The notes under the pieces are model-generated. The model was given only the letters and a program-made list of their open reading frames with translations, was not told the DNA's origin and searched no databases. Positions 22,819 through 32,994 of a DNA stretch of 48,355 bases are shown here, piece by piece. A program made the position numbers and the translations under genes. Numbering within the stretch: position 1 is the stretch's first letter; each line of letters starts with the position of its first letter. Source of the stretch: an uncultured Veillonellaceae bacterium (lineage in GTDB: Bacteria > Bacillota > Negativicutes > Selenomonadales > Selenomonadaceae); contig ONCF01000064.1 in the NCBI GenBank assembly GCA_900316275.1, forward strand, positions 1 through 48,355. The letters are read 5' to 3'.

Positions 22819-24189
22819 TTACTCTTTTCGTACAATCAGCGCTACGCTCTCGACGTGTGACGTCATCGGGAACATGTCTACGGGCTGAACTTCTTGTGCG
22901 GTGTAGCCGAGGTCGTCCAGAATGGCGATATCGCGGGCGAGGCTCGCTGGGTTGCAGGAGACATAGACGATGCGCTGGGGCTGCATGTGTGCGAAGGTCT
23001 CCAGGACGGTGGGCGTGCAGCCCGCACGGGGCGGGTCGACGACGACGACATCGGCGCGCACGCCCTGGCGGTAGAGACGCGGCATGACCTCCGTCGCGTC
23101 GCCCACGAGGAACTGCGCGTTCTTGATGCCGTTATCGCGCGCGTTTTTCTCCGCGTCATGGATGGCTGGCTTCACAATCTCGATGCCGATGACCTCCCGC
23201 GCGTGACGCGCGAGGAACAGCGTGATGGTACCCGTGCCGCAGTAGGCGTCGATGACCGTCTCCTCACCTTGCAAATTCGCGTACTCGAGCGCCTTGCTGT
23301 AGAGGACCTCCGCCTGCGCCGTGTTCACCTGAAAGAACGAACGCGGTGAAATGTGGAAGTCCAGCCGCCCAATGCGGTCGAGGATGGTGGGTCGCCCCCA
23401 GAGCAGGCGCGTCTCGCGGCCGAGGATGACGTTGTTGTGGTAGGTCTGGATATTCTGCTGCAGGCTCACCATTTGCGGCAGTTTTTTGCGCAGCAGCTTG
23501 ATGACCTCGCGCTCGTGCGGCAACTGCGGCGTGGCCGTAACGAGGCAGACCATGAGGTCGCCTTTCTCCCCCACGCGGCCCATGACGTGACGCAACACGC
23601 CACGGTGATGGTCCTCGTCGTAAACGGAGATGCGCAGCTCATTCACGACGTCGCGCACGGCGTTCAAAATGGCGTTGTTGCCCGCCGCCTGAATCTGGCA
23701 GTCGCGCGTGTCAATGATGCGGTGGCTGCCCTGCGCGAAGCAGCCGATGATGGTCTGCCCCTTCTCCCTGCCCACAGGGAACTGCATCTTGTTGCGGTAG
23801 TGCCAGGGCTCCACGGCGCCGAGCGTCGCGTGCACGGGGAGGTCGGGCCGCTTGCCAATGCGTGTCACAGCGTCGATGACCTGCTGCCGCTTTGCCCGCA
23901 GCTGCGCCGCATAGCTGAGGTGCTGCAGCTGGCAGCCGCCACAGTCGGCATAGATAGGACAAAGTGGCACTACGCGGTCCTTGCTGGCTTTCACAACCTG
24001 TACGAGCTGACCGCGCGCGTAGGTTTTCTTGACCTCGGCGATGCGCGCCTCCACGTCCTCGCCCGGCAGTGCGCCGGTGACGAAGACGGTAAAGCCGTCC
24101 GCACGGCCGACGCCCTCGCCGCTCGTGCCAAGGCGGTCGATGTGGATGCGGTATGTTTTTCCTTTTTCGACGGGAACTTGCTTTTTCAT
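22819..24189 (-). CDS. rlmD: 23S rRNA (uracil-1939-C5)-methyltransferase, RlmD/RumA family
   Basis: The 456-residue protein has an N-terminal TRAM domain (residues 8-60, RIHIDRLGTSGEGVGRADGF), iron-sulphur cysteines in CPIYADCGGCQLQHL, and a SAM-dependent methyltransferase domain with IDAYCGTGTITLFLA, VVVDPPRAGC and the catalytic YVSCNPASLARD. It transfers methyl from SAM to a uridine C5 in RNA. In Firmicutes several paralogues exist (RlmCD), so the exact target uridine is uncertain. It stands between a repetitive palindrome downstream of gph and an AT-rich gap. Confidence 0.92.
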   Translation of the reverse strand: MKKQVPVEKGKTYRIHIDRLGTSGEGVGRADGFTVFVTGALPGEDVEARIAEVKKTYARGQLVQVVKASKDRVVPLCPIYADCGGCQLQHLSYAAQLRAKRQQVIDAVTRIGKRPDLPVHATLGAVEPWHYRNKMQFPVGREKGQTIIGCFAQGSHRIIDTRDCQIQAAGNNAILNAVRDVVNELRISVYDEDHHRGVLRHVMGRVGEKGDLMVCLVTATPQLPHEREVIKLLRKKLPQMVSLQQNIQTYHNNVILGRETRLLWGRPTILDRIGRLDFHISPRSFFQVNTAQAEVLYSKALEYANLQGEETVIDAYCGTGTITLFLARHAREVIGIEIVKPAIHDAEKNARDNGIKNAQFLVGDATEVMPRLYRQGVRADVVVVDPPRAGCTPTVLETFAHMQPQRIVYVSCNPASLARDIAILDDLGYTAQEVQPVDMFPMTSHVESVALIVRKE

Positions 24190-24230
24190 ACTGGCTCCTT
24201 TGTGGGGAATACGGGGTGACGACCCTCTCA

Positions 24231-24268
24231 GTCACGCTTACGCGTGACAGCTCCCCCAAAGGGGGAGC
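24231..24268. repeat. REP-like double palindrome
   Basis: Two adjacent hairpins, GTCACGC-TTAC-GCGTGAC (24231-24248) and GCTCCCCC-AAA-GGGGGAGC (24250-24268), follow CCCTCTCA. This composite resembles dispersed intergenic elements seen in many gut Firmicutes. It lies between convergent-reading space of rlmD (start) and gph (end), both minus strand, and may also act as a terminator for gph. Confidence 0.6.
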
Positions 24269-24299
24269 CTATGGCAGGCACCCATCTTTTTGCTCAATT

Positions 24300-24965
24300 T
24301 CAATGCACGAAGTTTATGCGTTCGATAATTTCTGACGGATGTTCTAACAGGATAGCCGCTCCGTGCTCCAAGAGTTCCTCGCGGGGACGAAAGCCCCAGA
24401 GGACGCCGACGGCGTAGAAACCGGCATTGTGCGCTGTGTCCATGTCGACGCTCGTGTCGCCGAAGTAGGCCACCTCAGCAGGCTGGACGCCCATTTCTTT
24501 GGCAATCTGCAGCGGCTTCTGCGGGTCCGGCTTGCGCGGGTAGCCGGGGCGGTCACCAAAATTCTCGACAAAATGAATATCCGGGAACAGCTTGCCCACG
24601 ATGGCGTCCGCCGCCGACTGGTGCTTGTTCGTGCAGATGCCGAGCGGAATGCCCTGCTGTTGCAGCGTCCGCAGGGCGTCCACGATGCCGTCATAGGGCT
24701 GCGTCTTGTGGAGGATGCGCGTCGCATAGCAGTCTTTGTAGTATGCAAGAGCCTCATCGACAAATGTCGCATCTGCTGCCTTGTCCGCAGGCAGGCAACG
24801 CTCGACGAGCTTGCGTGAGCCGTTGCCCACGAAATAGCGGTACGGCTCCACCGGGTGCGTGGGGAAACCGTAATGCGTGAGCATGGCGTTCGCGCTGTCC
24901 GCGAGGTCCGCCAGCGAGTCGATGAGGGTACCATCTAAATCAAAGATTGCCGCTTTGTATGCCAT
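24300..24965 (-). CDS. gph: HAD-family phosphatase, phosphoglycolate phosphatase-like
   Basis: The 221-residue protein shows HAD motif I FDLDGTLIDS (nucleophile Asp), motif II GICTNKHQ, the Lys in YPRKPDP and motif IV YFGDTSVDMDTA. The helical cap between motifs I and II fits the Gph/PpaX subfamily that dephosphorylates 2-phosphoglycolate or pyrophosphate-like substrates. ATG at 24965 with GAAAGAGG upstream is preferred to the longer start at 24986. The 155 nt between it and the gatB end hold no recognisable feature. The exact substrate is not certain. Confidence 0.87.
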   Translation of the reverse strand: MAYKAAIFDLDGTLIDSLADLADSANAMLTHYGFPTHPVEPYRYFVGNGSRKLVERCLPADKAADATFVDEALAYYKDCYATRILHKTQPYDGIVDALRTLQQQGIPLGICTNKHQSAADAIVGKLFPDIHFVENFGDRPGYPRKPDPQKPLQIAKEMGVQPAEVAYFGDTSVDMDTAHNAGFYAVGVLWGFRPREELLEHGAAILLEHPSEIIERINFVH

Positions 24966-25120
24966 AATGTGCCTCTTTCTGCGCAAAAGGCAGGACCGCC
25001 CTGCGCTGTACCACTCACCGTATTCACGGCTGCAAAGCCTGTATTATCACAGCATGCTCTGCCAGATACGCAGCAAAACCTGTCCTGCCACTTGGAAACA
25101 CAATTGATGTGCTCCCCTGT

Positions 25121-26560
25121 TTACTGTAATTTTTTTGCCAGCAGCTGGTTGACCATCTGCGGGTTGGCCTTGCCCTTCGTGGCCTTCATGACCTGGCCGA
25201 CGAGTGCGCCGATGGCCTTTTTCTTGCCACCTTTGTACTCCTCAACTGCCTTCGGGTTGTTGGCGATGACTTCGTCGACCACGCCCTCGATGGCCGAGGC
25301 GTCCGTAATCTGCACGAGGCCCTTGTCCTTGACGATTTTCTCCGGCGCATCCGGGTTCGTCCACATCTCAGCAAAGACCTTCTTGGCGATTTTGCCGGAA
25401 ATGGTATTTTTCATGATGAGCTGAATCATCTCACCGAGGCGCTGGGCATCCACCGGGGACTTGGCGATGTCGAGGCTTTCCTCGTTGAGCTTCTTCGCGA
25501 GGTCGCCCATCATCCAGTTCGCAGCCAGCTTCGCGTCGGCACCCGTGGCTACGACGGCGTCGAAATACTCCGCCATGGCACGGCTGCTCGTGATAATGCC
25601 CGCATCGTAGTCCGACAGGCCATAGTCCGCCGTCAGACGTGCGCGGCGCGCATCGGGGAGCTCTGGCAGCTCGCGGCGGTATTTCTCGATAGTCTCGTCG
25701 CTCGTGATGATGGGCGGCAAGTCCGGCTCCGGCATATAGCGGTAGTCGTGCGCGTTCTCCTTGCTGCGCATGGAGAGCGTAATGCCGCGCGCAGGATCCC
25801 AGGTGCGTGTCTCCTGCACGACGTGGCCGCCGTCCTCGAGCACCTCCGTCTGGCGCTCGATTTCGTAGTCGATGGCGTCGACGAGGCTCTTGAAGGAGTT
25901 GATGTTCTTCATCTCCGTGCGCGTACCGAGCTCCTGCGTGCCCACGGGGCGCAGGGAGACGTTGACGTCGGCGCGCAGGTTGCCCTCCTCCATGCGGCAG
26001 TTCGAGACGTCAATGTACTCCATGATGGCCTTGATTTTCTCCATGTAGGCGCGCGCTTCCTCAGCGGAGCGCAGGTCAGGCTCGGAGACAATCTCGAGCA
26101 AAGGTACACCCGTGCGGTTGTAATCGACGTCACTCGTGGCCGAGTCCTTGATGGTCGTGCCGGAGTGCACGAGCTTGCCCGCGTCCTCCTCCATGTGGAT
26201 ACGCGTGAGGCGGATGCGGCGTTTCTCGCCGTCCACATCGATGTCGACCCAGCCGTTTTTGCAGATGGGCAGGTCGTACTGCGACGTCTGCCAGTTTTTC
26301 GGCAGGTCGGGATAGTAGTAGTTCTTGCGGTCGAACTTGCTGTACTGGTTGATTTCGCAGTTCGTCGCGAGGCCCGCCTTGATGGCGAACTCCACCACGC
26401 GCTTGTTGACCGTCGGCAACACACCGGGCAGGCCGAGGCAGACGGGGCAGACATGCGTGTTCTCGTCCGCGCCGAAGCCCGTGGCACAGCCGCAGAAAAT
26501 CTTCGTCTTCGTCTTCAGCTCACAATGTATTTCGAGTCCGATAACGGCTTCGTATTTCAT
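25121..26560 (-). CDS. gatB: Asp/Glu-tRNA amidotransferase subunit B
   Basis: The 479-residue protein starts [20 protein letters not shown] and contains the zinc-type cysteines in FCGCATGFG and [34 protein letters not shown] and the C-terminal tRNA-binding YqeY-like domain ending [13 protein letters not shown]. With GatA and GatC it converts misacylated Glu-tRNA(Gln) and Asp-tRNA(Asn). It phosphorylates and transamidates the tRNA-bound side chain. The start overlaps the gatA stop as TGATG. Confidence 0.97.
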   Translation of the reverse strand: MKYEAVIGLEIHCELKTKTKIFCGCATGFGADENTHVCPVCLGLPGVLPTVNKRVVEFAIKAGLATNCEINQYSKFDRKNYYYPDLPKNWQTSQYDLPICKNGWVDIDVDGEKRRIRLTRIHMEEDAGKLVHSGTTIKDSATSDVDYNRTGVPLLEIVSEPDLRSAEEARAYMEKIKAIMEYIDVSNCRMEEGNLRADVNVSLRPVGTQELGTRTEMKNINSFKSLVDAIDYEIERQTEVLEDGGHVVQETRTWDPARGITLSMRSKENAHDYRYMPEPDLPPIITSDETIEKYRRELPELPDARRARLTADYGLSDYDAGIITSSRAMAEYFDAVVATGADAKLAANWMMGDLAKKLNEESLDIAKSPVDAQRLGEMIQLIMKNTISGKIAKKVFAEMWTNPDAPEKIVKDKGLVQITDASAIEGVVDEVIANNPKAVEEYKGGKKKAIGALVGQVMKATKGKANPQMVNQLLAKKLQ

Positions 26561-28029
26561 CAGTTGTTACCTCCCAGCTCCGGCATCTGCTTGTGATAGT
26601 CCTGCGTCTGCTCGTAGGTGTAGGCCGCACGCAGGATGGTGGCCTCGTCGAGCGGCTGGCCGATAATCTGCAGGCCGATGGGCAGGCCCTGCGCACTGCG
26701 ACCGCAGGGGATGGAGATGCCCGGCAGGCCCGCGAGGTTCAGAGGCACGGTGCAGACATCCTGCAGGTACATCTGCAGCGGGTCGTCAATCATCGCGCCG
26801 ATTTTGTACGCCGGCGTCGGCGCCGTCGGGGCCATGATGACATCGACCTTTTTAAAGGCGTCGAGGTAGTCCTGCTGCACAAGCGTGCGCACTTTGAGCG
26901 CTTTCAGGTAATAAGCATCGTAGTAGCCGGCGGACAGCGCGTAGTTGCCAATCATGATGCGGCGTTTGACCTCCTCGCCGAACAGCTGCGTGCGCGTGTT
27001 CGTCATCATCTGCACGAGGTCGTCGCCGTCGATGCGCTCACCGTAGCTCACGCCGTCATAGCGCTCGAGGTTCGTCGCGGCCTCTGCGGGCGCGATGATG
27101 TAGTACGTGGAAATGGCGTACTCCGTGTGCGGCAGGGAAATCTCCACGACCTCCGCGCCGAGGCTCTCGTACTGTTTGATGGCCGTCTTGACTGCCTGCT
27201 CCACCTCGGGGTCCATGCCTTTAGTGAAATACTCTTTGGGCAGGCCGATTTTCAGCCCTTTCACATCCGCACGCAGGGCCTGCGTAAAGTCAGGCACCGC
27301 GGCCGCCGAGGACGTGGAGTCCATCTCATCGCGGCCCGCGATGATGTTAAGGATATGTGCTGCGTCCGTGACGTCGCGCGTCAGGGGGCCAATCTGGTCC
27401 AGCGAGGACGCATAGGCCACGAGGCCGTAGCGCGAGACACGGCCATAGGTCGGCTTCAGGCCGACAATGCCGCAGAACGATGCCGGCTGGCGGATAGAGC
27501 CGCCCGTATCGGAGCCGAGCGCCCAGATGGCCGAGCCCGCCGCTACAGCCGCCGCGCTGCCGCCCGAGGAGCCGCCCGGCACGTGGTCGAGTGCCCAGGG
27601 GTTATGCGTGGGATGGAAAGCGGAATTCTCCGTCGAGCCGCCCATGGCGAACTCGTCGAGGTTCGTCTTGCCGAGCAGCACCGGCGTCTCCGCGTTGACC
27701 TTCGTCATGACCGTCGCGTCATAGGGCGGCACGAAATTGTCGATGATTTTCGAGGCGCAGGTCGTCTTCACGCCCTTCGTGCAGATATTGTCCTTGATGG
27801 CGCCCGGGATACCCGTGAGGAACGAGACGCCCTCGCCGCTGGCAAGTTTCGCATCAGCGGCCTTGGCCTGCGTCTCGGCCTGCTCCCGCGTCACCGTGAT
27901 ATAGGCCTGCACGTCGCCCTCGACCTCGTCGAGACGGCCGAGCACGTCCGCCGTGAGCTCCTGGGACGAGATTTCTTTTTTGACCAGCATGTCATGCAGG
28001 ACATGCGCCGGTTTATCAAATAATGCCAC
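26560..28029 (-). CDS. gatA: Asp/Glu-tRNA amidotransferase subunit A (amidase)
   Basis: The 489-residue protein carries the amidase signature with the Ser-cisSer-Lys triad: Lys in [13 protein letters not shown], the signature [14 protein letters not shown], and [16 protein letters not shown]. It releases ammonia from glutamine and channels it to GatB. Minor oddity: IPGAIKDN rather than the usual IPIAIKDN. It follows gatC by 15 nt with GGGGAGGAT upstream and overlaps gatB by one base. Confidence 0.97.
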   Translation of the reverse strand: MALFDKPAHVLHDMLVKKEISSQELTADVLGRLDEVEGDVQAYITVTREQAETQAKAADAKLASGEGVSFLTGIPGAIKDNICTKGVKTTCASKIIDNFVPPYDATVMTKVNAETPVLLGKTNLDEFAMGGSTENSAFHPTHNPWALDHVPGGSSGGSAAAVAAGSAIWALGSDTGGSIRQPASFCGIVGLKPTYGRVSRYGLVAYASSLDQIGPLTRDVTDAAHILNIIAGRDEMDSTSSAAAVPDFTQALRADVKGLKIGLPKEYFTKGMDPEVEQAVKTAIKQYESLGAEVVEISLPHTEYAISTYYIIAPAEAATNLERYDGVSYGERIDGDDLVQMMTNTRTQLFGEEVKRRIMIGNYALSAGYYDAYYLKALKVRTLVQQDYLDAFKKVDVIMAPTAPTPAYKIGAMIDDPLQMYLQDVCTVPLNLAGLPGISIPCGRSAQGLPIGLQIIGQPLDEATILRAAYTYEQTQDYHKQMPELGGNN

Positions 28030-28044
28030 GATAGATCCTCCCCG

Positions 28045-28335
28045 TCAGTCTTCCAGTACCTTCGGCACCTTGAAGTAGTTGTCGTCCTTCAGCGGCGCGT
28101 TGCTCAGCGCAGCCTCGCGGTCGAGCGACGGCCGCACCTCGTCCTCGCGGAACACGTTCTGCATGGGCAGCGCGTAGGTCGTCGGCTTGACATCCGTTGT
28201 GTCAACGCTGGACAGATTGTCCATATAGGTGAGGATAGAATCCATCTGCTGCAGGTAGGTGTCCTGCTGCGCGGCGGGAATCTCCAGACGCGACAACACG
28301 GCCACCGTCTCGAGGTCATCTTTCGTTACTTTCAT
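28045..28335 (-). CDS. gatC: Asp/Glu-tRNA amidotransferase subunit C
   Basis: The 96-residue protein, MKVTKDDLETVAVLSRLEIP..., is the small linker that wraps GatA and GatB. The C-terminal FREDEVRPSLDREAALSNAP and YFKVPKVLE are conserved family signatures. ATG 28335 with GGTG upstream fits family length; an earlier in-frame ATG at 28350 would add five residues. It leads the gatCAB operon. Confidence 0.95.
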   Translation of the reverse strand: MKVTKDDLETVAVLSRLEIPAAQQDTYLQQMDSILTYMDNLSSVDTTDVKPTTYALPMQNVFREDEVRPSLDREAALSNAPLKDDNYFKVPKVLED

Positions 28336-28395
28336 GTTTTCACCATCCATATTTCATTCAGGTTGTAGCACCTTATTGACCAAAGGAAAAATTTT

Positions 28396-28429
28396 GAGGT
28401 TATATAACCTCGCAAACATTACTAGTATA
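28396..28429 (-). promoter_or_regulatory. gatCAB promoter (extended -10) with a 16-bp palindrome just downstream
   Basis: TGG-TATACT places a -10 at 28429-28424 without a clear -35. The perfect palindrome GAGGTTATATAACCTC at 28396-28411 falls at roughly +6 to +21, a classical repressor position. I see no T-box. Confidence 0.5.
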
Positions 28430-28447
28430 CCACAAACGCGACAAAAC

Positions 28448-30886
28448 TCATAGCATGGTCAAAGGGTCTATATCGATAGCCACGTCCGTGCGCAAATGGA
28501 GTTTCTCCTGCTGCAGGAACGCGCGGGCTCGCGCGAGGTCGGCGGTCTTGATGAGCACGACGTAGCGGTAGAGCTCGCGGAAGCGCGCGATGACGGCGGG
28601 TGCGGGGCCGATAATCTGCTGGCCTTTATCGCCCGCAAAGGCCTTTTGCCACGCGTGCACGAAAGTCAGTGCCCGCCCCTGCGCGCGAGTACTCTCTTTA
28701 TCCTGAAACAGCAGCTTGATGAGGCGGCTGTACGGCGGGTAAAACAGCTGTTGCCGCAGTGCCAGCTCCTGCTGGTAAAAGCCCGCATAGTCCTGCCGGA
28801 TGCCGCACTGCACAGCGTAGTGCTCCGGGTTGTACGTCTGGATGACCACATGCCCCGGCACACTGCCACGCCCCGCACGCCCTGCCGTCTGCGTGATGAG
28901 CATAAAACAGCGCTCCGCCGCGCGGAAATCCGGCAGATGCAGGCTGCTGTCGGCGCTGATGACGCCCACGGCTGTCACGTTCGGGATGTCGTGCCCCTTC
29001 GCGACCATCTGCGTGCCGAGCAGGATGTCGTACTCGTGACGGCGGAAGCGCTCGAGGATGTGCTGATGCGCAAACTTCGTGCCCGTCGTGTCGCGGTCCA
29101 TACGGATAATGCGCGCCTGCGGCACGACCTGCCGCAGTTCCTGCTCCAGCTTCTCCGTACCCGAACCGAAATACTTGATGTAGCGCGAGCCGCACTTCGG
29201 GCAGACGTCTGGTACGGACTGGTAGGTGTCGCAGTGATGACACTGCAGGCGGCCGTTCGTGTGGTAGACGAGCGGCAGGCCACAGTCGGGGCAGGTGATG
29301 ACGGCGCCACAGGAACGGCACATGACAAACGTCGAGTAGCCGCGCCGGTTCAGCATGATGATGACCTGTTCGCCGCGCGCGATAGTCTTTTCGATGAGCA
29401 ATTTCAGCAGGCGCGAAATGATGTGCCGGTTGCCCTGGCGCAGTTCCTCGCGCATGTCGACGCAGTGTACCTGCGGCAGCGGCATCTGGCCGATACGCTC
29501 CGGCAGCGTGAGCTGGGTGAGCTCGCCCGTGCGCGCACGGTAGGCCGTCTCGAGCGACGGCGTGGCGCTACCTAGCAGCAGGATGCTGTGGTGGATATGC
29601 GCGAGCGCCTCGGCCACGACACGCGCGTGGTAGCGCGGCGACTCGTCCTGCTTGTACGAGGCATCCTGCTCCTCGTCGATGACGACGAGGCCGAGGTCCG
29701 CCACGGGCGTAAAGAGCGCCGAGCGCGCGCCGATGATGATGCCCGCTTCCTGCCGCCGTACGCGCAGGATGGCGTCGTTGCGCTCCTGCAGGGAGAGCTG
29801 GCTGTGCATGACCACAATGTCGTCGGGGAAATAGGCCTTGAACGCCATGACGACCTGCCCCGTAAGCGCGATTTCTGGCACGAGCACGATGACCTGCCGT
29901 CCCGCAGCCCGCACGCGCTGCGCAAGCTCAATGTAAACCTGCGTTTTGCCGCTGCCTGTCACGCCCTGCAGCAGAAAGCCGTGATACTCGCGCGCCGCGA
30001 GCGATGGCTCAACGGCTGCGATGGCTACTTTTTGCGCTTTCGTCAATTCTTTGATGTCTGGCCGCCGCCCGCTGACCTGCCCGTAACTGTCGCGCAGCAC
30101 GCGCCGCTGCCGCAGGGCCACGAGCTCCGGTGCACTGACTGCGAGATGCTGGCAGACCGTCGTGCTGAAGCCCGCAGCTTTCAGCTCGGCTAGCGTAGCG
30201 CTCGCGTGCTCGGCCATATAGGCGAGCAGTTTCTGCTGTGCTTTCTTGCGACTGAAGCTGGCGAGCAGCTCCGGCGTGATGTCGCCGACGCGCTGCAGAT
30301 ATTTTTCGTAGCGCGCCGCCTCGCGCCGCGTCGCCACATACTCGCGCCGTACGACGCCGTAGCGCGTTAGCTGCGCCAGCATGTCCGGCAGCTGCGCCGC
30401 GAGCTCCGGCAGGGCCTGTGCCAGTTCCCGTTCTTTATGCGCGCCCTGCTGCAGCAGGTAGTCGTAGAGCGTGCGGTTCGCCTGCACGCCTAGCAGCATA
30501 TGTTCCCCCTGCTCCGGCACGGCCGCGTAGGCCACGGCGATTTTCAGGCCGCTCTTGCCGGGCATGAACAGGCGCATGATTTCCGCCAGCGAGCAGAGAT
30601 AAAAATCCGCCAGCCAGCGCGCGGCCTTGATCATCGTGGGCGAAAACCACGCCTCTTCGTCCACGGCTCCCTGAATATCCTTCAGCTTGCCACGCAGTTT
30701 GGGGTCGAGCTCCGTCTCCGCCTGCTCGGCCGTCGCGAGGATAAAGCCCTCCACCTTGCGCCCGCCAAAAGGCACAAAAACGCGCCAGCCGACACTCAAA
30801 AACTTGAGTGCGTCTGGCACGCGATAGGTATAGGCCTGGGCAATACTCTTGACGGGAACATTAACGAACACACTGGCAGTCAGCAC
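28448..30886 (-). CDS. priA: Primosomal replication restart helicase PriA (N')
   Basis: The 812-residue protein has an N-terminal DNA-binding domain (AYTYRVPDALKFLSVGWRV), Walker A LLQGVTGSGKTQVYIE, motif II VVIDEEQDASYKQDESPRY, GSATPSLE, the zinc-binding module with CRSCGAVITCPDCG, CHHC and CPKCGS, and motif VI QTAGRAGRG. It unwinds lagging-strand arms and loads the replisome at stalled forks. The start is GTG 30886 with GAGG about 11 bases upstream, weak. It precedes gatCAB in the same direction with only 112 nt between. Confidence 0.96.
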   Translation of the reverse strand: MLTASVFVNVPVKSIAQAYTYRVPDALKFLSVGWRVFVPFGGRKVEGFILATAEQAETELDPKLRGKLKDIQGAVDEEAWFSPTMIKAARWLADFYLCSLAEIMRLFMPGKSGLKIAVAYAAVPEQGEHMLLGVQANRTLYDYLLQQGAHKERELAQALPELAAQLPDMLAQLTRYGVVRREYVATRREAARYEKYLQRVGDITPELLASFSRKKAQQKLLAYMAEHASATLAELKAAGFSTTVCQHLAVSAPELVALRQRRVLRDSYGQVSGRRPDIKELTKAQKVAIAAVEPSLAAREYHGFLLQGVTGSGKTQVYIELAQRVRAAGRQVIVLVPEIALTGQVVMAFKAYFPDDIVVMHSQLSLQERNDAILRVRRQEAGIIIGARSALFTPVADLGLVVIDEEQDASYKQDESPRYHARVVAEALAHIHHSILLLGSATPSLETAYRARTGELTQLTLPERIGQMPLPQVHCVDMREELRQGNRHIISRLLKLLIEKTIARGEQVIIMLNRRGYSTFVMCRSCGAVITCPDCGLPLVYHTNGRLQCHHCDTYQSVPDVCPKCGSRYIKYFGSGTEKLEQELRQVVPQARIIRMDRDTTGTKFAHQHILERFRRHEYDILLGTQMVAKGHDIPNVTAVGVISADSSLHLPDFRAAERCFMLITQTAGRAGRGSVPGHVVIQTYNPEHYAVQCGIRQDYAGFYQQELALRQQLFYPPYSRLIKLLFQDKESTRAQGRALTFVHAWQKAFAGDKGQQIIGPAPAVIARFRELYRYVVLIKTADLARARAFLQQEKLHLRTDVAIDIDPLTML

Positions 30887-31028
30887 CGCTGCATCAACCT
30901 CGCATCAGGCGGTGAGCCATCGCAGCCCACCGCGCTTTATAGCAAAAATTTCTGTGTCGCTGGTAACGCGGCCCAAATCCGCCTGTAGCCAGCTGGTCAG
31001 TGCTTTCATTTTAACACGTCATCAATAC

Positions 31029-32561
31029 TCAATCAACGTTCAGCCCCACATCGTTGCGCAGCTGGATGGCCTCGGCCACATGCGGGGCCTGAATCTGCGC
31101 CGCTGCATCGAGGTCCGCAATCGTGCGCGCAACCTTGATGATGCGGTCGTAGGAGCGCGCCGAGAGGTGCAGCGTCTGGAACGCCTGCTTGAGCAGGAAC
31201 TGCGCATCCTTTTCCAGCGGGCAGGTCGTGTTGAGCAGGCGGTGGTTCATCTGCGCGTTGCAGAAAATACCCGTACCCGAGAGCCGTGCGAGCTGCCGCT
31301 CCCGCGCCGCCACCACGCGCTGGCGGATGACCGCCGATGGCTCAGCCGGGCGTTTCTCCGTGAGCTCCGTGTATTTCACGCGCGGCACGCGGATGTGGAT
31401 ATCGATACGGTCCAGCAGCGGCCCCGAAATTTTACGCGTGTAGCGGCGGATTTCGTTCGGCGTGCACTGGCAGGTGTGCGTGCCGCTCTCGTCGCCATAG
31501 TAGCCGCAGGGGCAGGGATTCATGGCCGCCACGAGGATGAATGACGACGGGAACTGCAGCGTCGCATGCACGCGTGAAATCGTCACGCGGCGGTCCTCCA
31601 GTGGCTGGCGCAGCACCTCTAAAGAAGATTTACTGAACTCGGGCAATTCGTCGAGGAACAGCACGCCGTCGTGCGCGAGCGTCACCTCGCCGGGGCGTGG
31701 CACGGAGCCGCCGCCCGTCATGGCCGCCATGGACGTCGTGTGATGCGGGCTGCGGAACGGCCGCGCCGTCATGAGGCCGCCATGGTGCGGCAGCATGCCC
31801 GCGATGCTGTAGATTTTCGTAACCTCGAGCGCTTCCTCGCGCGTGAGCGGCGGCAGGATGGAGCTCAGGCGCCGCGCCAGCATCGTCTTGCCCGAGCCGG
31901 GCACGCCGACCATGAGCACGTTGTGGCCACCGGCTGCCGCGATTTCCAGCGCCCGCTTGGCCTGATACTGCCCCTGCACGTCCGAGAAATCATCGGCGAA
32001 GGCCGTAGGCTCCGCCTCCACTGGTTCCGGCACAGCGACTGGCAGTGGCACCTGCCCCGTCAGGCTCTGCACGAGCTCGCCGAGATTGTGCACGGCGTAG
32101 ACCGTCAAGCCCTCGACAAGCAGAGCCTCGTTGGCGTTGTCCGCCGCCACATAAAACGCCTTGAGCCCCAGGTCACGTGCCTTAATGGCCATGGGCAGCA
32201 CACCGCGGATGGGCCGGCACTCGCCCTCGAGCGAGAGCTCGGCCGCAAACAAACAGCCCGCCACCGCCTCCTGCGGCACCATACCGTAGGCCGCGAGCAG
32301 TCCGATCGCGATGGGCAGGTCGAGACCGGGACTGTCCTTGTGGATATCGGCCGGCGCGAGGTTGATAGTCACTTTTTCCTGCCGCATGGCGAGGCCCGAG
32401 TTGCGGATAGCCGTGCGCACGCGCTCCTTGGACTCCCGCACGGCCGTGTCCGGCAAGCCCACGATATCAAAGCCGGGCAGACCGCTGGCCGCATCGACCT
32501 CCACGTCAATGAGCAGCCCGTCCACGCCCAGCGTCGTCGCCCCTAGTGATCTGGCAAACAT
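31029..32561 (-). CDS. comM: YifB/ComM-family Mg-chelatase-like AAA+ ATPase
   Basis: The 510-residue protein has the N-terminal Lon-like ChlI domain (LLIDVEVDAASGLPGFDIVG, VGLPDTAVRESKERV), the AAA+ core with Walker A VGVPGSGKTMLARRL, GVLFLDELPEF, and the zinc cysteines in CPCGYYGDES and CQCTPNEI. ComM is a hexameric branch-migration helicase in natural transformation. AGGAGG seven bases before the ATG at 32561 decides the start; the earlier frame start is rejected. It lies 17 nt after yraN. Confidence 0.95.
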   Translation of the reverse strand: MFARSLGATTLGVDGLLIDVEVDAASGLPGFDIVGLPDTAVRESKERVRTAIRNSGLAMRQEKVTINLAPADIHKDSPGLDLPIAIGLLAAYGMVPQEAVAGCLFAAELSLEGECRPIRGVLPMAIKARDLGLKAFYVAADNANEALLVEGLTVYAVHNLGELVQSLTGQVPLPVAVPEPVEAEPTAFADDFSDVQGQYQAKRALEIAAAGGHNVLMVGVPGSGKTMLARRLSSILPPLTREEALEVTKIYSIAGMLPHHGGLMTARPFRSPHHTTSMAAMTGGGSVPRPGEVTLAHDGVLFLDELPEFSKSSLEVLRQPLEDRRVTISRVHATLQFPSSFILVAAMNPCPCGYYGDESGTHTCQCTPNEIRRYTRKISGPLLDRIDIHIRVPRVKYTELTEKRPAEPSAVIRQRVVAARERQLARLSGTGIFCNAQMNHRLLNTTCPLEKDAQFLLKQAFQTLHLSARSYDRIIKVARTIADLDAAAQIQAPHVAEAIQLRNDVGLNVD

Positions 32562-32578
32562 AGATTTTCCTCCTGCAC

Positions 32579-32941
32579 TCACAACGCCGCCTCAAAGGCA
32601 CCCTTGATCTGGCGCACCTCCAGTTGCTCACCCACGCAGTAGACCTCCACCACGTCAAAACGGCAGGGGCATCCCCAAAGATGCCTCTGCCTGAGAAACA
32701 CGGCCGCCACGCGGCTGATTTTCTGTTGTTTATAGTAGTTCACGGCCGCTGCCGGACGCCCGCAGCGCACGGAGCGCCGCGTCTTGACCTCGACGAAAAC
32801 CAGCGTCTGGCCCTCGCGTGCAATGAGGTCGATTTCGCCCAATGCCACGCGATAGTTACGTGCGAGAATCTCACAGCCCTTGCTCCGCAGGTAGTCTGCC
32901 GCCGCCTGCTCACCCGCTTTGCCGATGACCTTGTTGTCCAT
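32579..32941 (-). CDS. yraN: UPF0102 protein YraN (putative endonuclease)
   Basis: The 120-residue protein shows the YraN fold: GKAGEQAAADYLRSKGCEIL, NYRVALGEIDLIAREG, LVFVEVKTRR, a PD-(D/E)XK-like nuclease core (Glu, Asp, Glu-x-Lys). It is a Holliday-junction-resolvase-like protein of unproven function. Its neighbours comM and rnhB are its usual partners. AGAGGAG eight bases before ATG 32941 decides the start. Confidence 0.92.
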   Translation of the reverse strand: MDNKVIGKAGEQAAADYLRSKGCEILARNYRVALGEIDLIAREGQTLVFVEVKTRRSVRCGRPAAAVNYYKQQKISRVAAVFLRQRHLWGCPCRFDVVEVYCVGEQLEVRQIKGAFEAAL

Positions 32942-32994
32942 GCCGTTCGCTCCTCTGGCGGATGGCACAACTCATAGCGCCTCTGCGGTGCTGT

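Noticed and set aside
25748..28023. Long plus-strand frames opposite gatB and gatA
   Set aside because: GC-rich codon shadows of conserved genes, without ribosome sites or family features.
28336..28447. T-box leader for gatCAB
   Set aside because: No AGGGTGG-type antiterminator core and too little space; only a short palindrome is present.
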